From assembly GCF_011777495.1 (NCBI RefSeq), contig NZ_JAATJS010000002.1, positions 372,001-436,000 on the forward strand: DNA of 64,000 bases, read 5' to 3'. The notes below the pieces were generated by a model, which was not told the DNA's origin, searched no databases, and saw nothing but the letters and a program-made list of their open reading frames with translations. Positions 61,932 through 64,000 of this stretch are shown piece after piece. The position numbers and the translations under genes are program-made. Numbering within the stretch: position 1 is the first letter of the stretch; every line of letters begins with the position of its first letter. Origin of the DNA: Microvirga terricola (GTDB lineage Bacteria > Pseudomonadota > Alphaproteobacteria > Rhizobiales > Beijerinckiaceae).

Positions 61932-63092
61932 TCAGACCCCTTTACGGGCAAAAACCATAAGAGATTCAAGGGTGAGCGCGATCAGCCCCGCGACCAGCCC
62001 CCAGAACGCGGAGCCGATGCCGAAGAGGGTGAGTCCCGAAGCCGTGACCACCAAAGTCAGCACCGCCGGAAAGCGCTTTTGCTCGTCCGCAAGGGCGGAG
62101 GTCAGCGCCCCCAGAAACGCGCCGATGAGCGCCAGCCCCGCCACTGTCTTGATGAGCGCGGCGGGCAGGGCCGCGATCAGGCCGATCAGGGCGGCGCTGA
62201 AAGCAGCGAAGATCAGGTAGGTCGCGGCATAGAACGGGCCGACCTGCCAGCGCTTGGCGGGGTCGGGATGCGTATCCAGCCCGGTGCAGATCGCTGCCGA
62301 GATCGCCGCGAGATTGCTCGTATGCGCGCCGAAAAGGGCGGTGACGATCGAGGAGAGGCCGGTGACGGCGAGAATCGGTCGGGTCGGCGGCGAATAGCCG
62401 GACGCGCGCAGCACCGCGAAGCCCGGCAGGTTCTGGGAGGCCATGGTGACGAGAAAGAGCGGCAGGCCCAGGCCGATCAGCGCGGTCGGCTCGAAGGCCG
62501 GTGTGATGAAGGTCAGCGACGAGAGGCTGAAATCCGCCGCAAGCGGCTGCGCATGACCGCCGCCGAGGGCGAGCCCCAAGCCGACAAAGAGCACGGCCAA
62601 CACCGCAAGCGCGGGATTGAACAAACGCACCACCAAAAACACCGCGACGAGGGGCAGGACGAGGCTTGGTGCCGTCTGCGCGCTCTCGAACACCGCCGTC
62701 ACGAAACGGATGAGCACGCCTGCCAGCATCGCGGCGGCGATGGAGGAGGGGATGCGCTCGATCAGGCGTCCGAACGGCTTGACGAAGGCGGCGAGCACGA
62801 TGAGTCCGCCGGCTAGCAGGAAGGAGCCGACCGCAGCATGAATCGAGATGCCGGTCGACGCCGCAATCAGCGCCGCGCCAGGTGTCGACCAGGCGGTGAC
62901 GACGGGGATCCGGTAGCGCACGCTCAAAATGCCGCTGGTCGCCGCCATGCTGAGGCAGAGGGCCGCCACCCATGAGGTCGTCTGCGCCGCATCCGCTCCC
63001 ACGGCCTGAGCAGCCGCAATGATGATCGCGATGGTGCTGCCGAAGCCCACAAGGGCCGCAACGACGGCGGACGTGACGATCGACAGGCGCAT
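61932..63092 (-). CDS. benE: BenE-family benzoate/proton symporter
   Basis: This 386-residue inner-membrane protein has about 12 hydrophobic segments and BenE residues such as SVRYRIPVVTAWSTPGAALIA, GRLIERIPSSIAAAMLAGVLIRF and PLFLVTMASQNLPGFAVLRASGY. The family imports benzoate and related aromatic acids with protons. No benzoate-degradation genes are in the window, so the real substrate may differ. It is divergent from uvrC. Confidence 0.92.
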   Translation of the reverse strand: MRLSIVTSAVVAALVGFGSTIAIIIAAAQAVGADAAQTTSWVAALCLSMAATSGILSVRYRIPVVTAWSTPGAALIAASTGISIHAAVGSFLLAGGLIVLAAFVKPFGRLIERIPSSIAAAMLAGVLIRFVTAVFESAQTAPSLVLPLVAVFLVVRLFNPALAVLAVLFVGLGLALGGGHAQPLAADFSLSSLTFITPAFEPTALIGLGLPLFLVTMASQNLPGFAVLRASGYSPPTRPILAVTGLSSIVTALFGAHTSNLAAISAAICTGLDTHPDPAKRWQVGPFYAATYLIFAAFSAALIGLIAALPAALIKTVAGLALIGAFLGALTSALADEQKRFPAVLTLVVTASGLTLFGIGSAFWGLVAGLIALTLESLMVFARKGV

Positions 63093-63207
63093 GGTGAGGG
63101 GGGCTCCGGTGAGGAGGGCGAGCTTAGCGGTTTAGACCGAAACGATGTGGCAAGGCTAGTTCGCGGCCGCTCTTCCCTGCGAAGCCGGGACCTCTTAAAT
63201 CTGGCCC

Positions 63208-64000
63208 ATGAGTCGCAACACCACCAATGATGTGCCGCCGGATATTCTAGGCGACGACGAGGATGAGGATCTCGTTGCCGTCGAGAGCGGGTCGGATGTC
63301 GAGTTCGATCTGGAGGCCCATCCCGGCTCGGTCACGCGCGGGACAGAGGTCATCAAGCACTTTTGGGCCACCTTGCCGCAGGCGCCGGGCGTGTATCGCA
63401 TGCTCGATGGCAAGGGCGACGTGCTCTATGTGGGCAAGGCGAAAAGCCTGAAGGCCCGCGTCGGGTCTTATGCGCGCGGTCAGGTGCATTCCAACCGCAT
63501 CGCCCGCATGGTTGCCGAGACGACCTCCATGGAGTTCGTCACCACGGCGACGGAGACCGAGGCGCTGCTGCTGGAAGCGAACCTCATCAAGCAGCTTAAA
63601 CCCCGCTACAACGTGCTGCTGCGGGACGACAAGTCGCTCCCCTACATTCTGCTCACCGCCGATCATGAGGCGCCGCAGCTCGTGAAGCATCGCGGCGCGC
63701 GCAAGCGTAAAGGGGATTACTACGGCCCCTTCGCCAGCGTGTGGGCGGTGAACCGCACCATCAACGCATTGCAGCGCGCATTCCTTCTGCGCTCGTGCAA
63801 CGACAGCTATTATGAGAACCGCACGCGCCCCTGCCTGCTGTTCCAAATCAAGCGCTGCTCCGGCCCCTGCACCAAGGAAATTTCCGTCGACGATTACGCT
63901 GAACTCGCGGCGGAGGCGCGGGCGTTTCTGTCGGGCAAGTCGAATGCGGTGAAGGCACACATTACGCAGGAAATGCAGGAAGCGGCGGAGATGCTCGAAT
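63208..64000 (+). CDS. uvrC: UvrABC system protein C, N-terminal part
   Basis: This gene starts at ATG 63208 and runs off the right edge, giving 264 residues of about 620-680. After an acidic N-terminal extension of about 50 residues comes the GIY-YIG nuclease ([34 protein letters not shown], about 58-92) that makes the 3' incision in nucleotide excision repair. It is followed by [26 protein letters not shown] and the four-Cys region [18 protein letters not shown]. The UvrB-binding domain has begun at the edge. The extension is common in alphaproteobacteria. Confidence 0.95.
   Translation, partial: MSRNTTNDVPPDILGDDEDEDLVAVESGSDVEFDLEAHPGSVTRGTEVIKHFWATLPQAPGVYRMLDGKGDVLYVGKAKSLKARVGSYARGQVHSNRIARMVAETTSMEFVTTATETEALLLEANLIKQLKPRYNVLLRDDKSLPYILLTADHEAPQLVKHRGARKRKGDYYGPFASVWAVNRTINALQRAFLLRSCNDSYYENRTRPCLLFQIKRCSGPCTKEISVDDYAELAAEARAFLSGKSNAVKAHITQEMQEAAEMLE

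Overview
The window is 64 kb of GC-rich chromosomal DNA from an alphaproteobacterium, most likely a member of the Hyphomicrobiales (Rhizobiales). The evidence is an mbfA-type iron exporter with an Irr-type ICE-box operator, an ExoY-type exopolysaccharide module, the MoxR/DUF58/DUF4159 operon, DUF6111, DUF1285 and DUF6894 genes, a separate petA-petB-petC cytochrome bc1 operon, and a dispersed repeat of a kind I recall from rhizobial genomes. A Methylobacteriaceae/Microvirga-like genus is my guess, not a demonstration. I see no tRNA, rRNA, CRISPR, insertion sequence or prophage. Both ends cut genes: a membrane polymerase-like gene on the left and uvrC on the right.

Layout. Positions 1-9266 hold exopolysaccharide synthesis and its control: polymerase-like gene, chain-length protein, glycosyltransferase and exoY on the minus strand, two LuxR-type regulators with unusual receiver domains, a nucleotide-sugar epimerase, and the GDP-mannose enzyme manC. 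Positions 9523-15108 carry gabD-like, HAD hydrolase, galM, glycerate kinase and a soluble histidine kinase. An AT-rich gap at 15109-15487 contains what looks like an unannotated structured small RNA. Positions 15488-17511 are an mrp-mobA-tusA operon. Positions 17738-24916 are metabolic genes (sugar dehydrogenase, pncB, pxpA, methyltransferase, ade, an M15 peptidase, DUF4112).

Positions 25004-29236 are a polar amino-acid ABC importer with two tandem binding-protein genes that share a nearly identical 249-bp segment. Positions 29361-36468 hold an FAH-family enzyme, an FAD dehydrogenase with kdgK, ybaK with a metallophosphoesterase, mbfA, a Nudix hydrolase and an acetyltransferase. A 104-bp repeat at 36465-36568 supplies the stop codons of the two genes that meet there. 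Positions 36565-43417 are the moxR operon. Positions 43618-46347 are four overlapping genes ending in cca.

Positions 46359-64000 are mostly housekeeping: hemF-trmL, an ABC exporter, petABC, mtnP, apt, an HD phosphohydrolase, a double MaoC protein, nfi, ychF, pth, rplY, prs, a lipoprotein, benE and uvrC. Many neighbours overlap by ATGA, GTGA or TGATG, so translational coupling is common. Several intrinsic terminators and one clear transcription-factor operator (35001-35029) can be read directly from the sequence.
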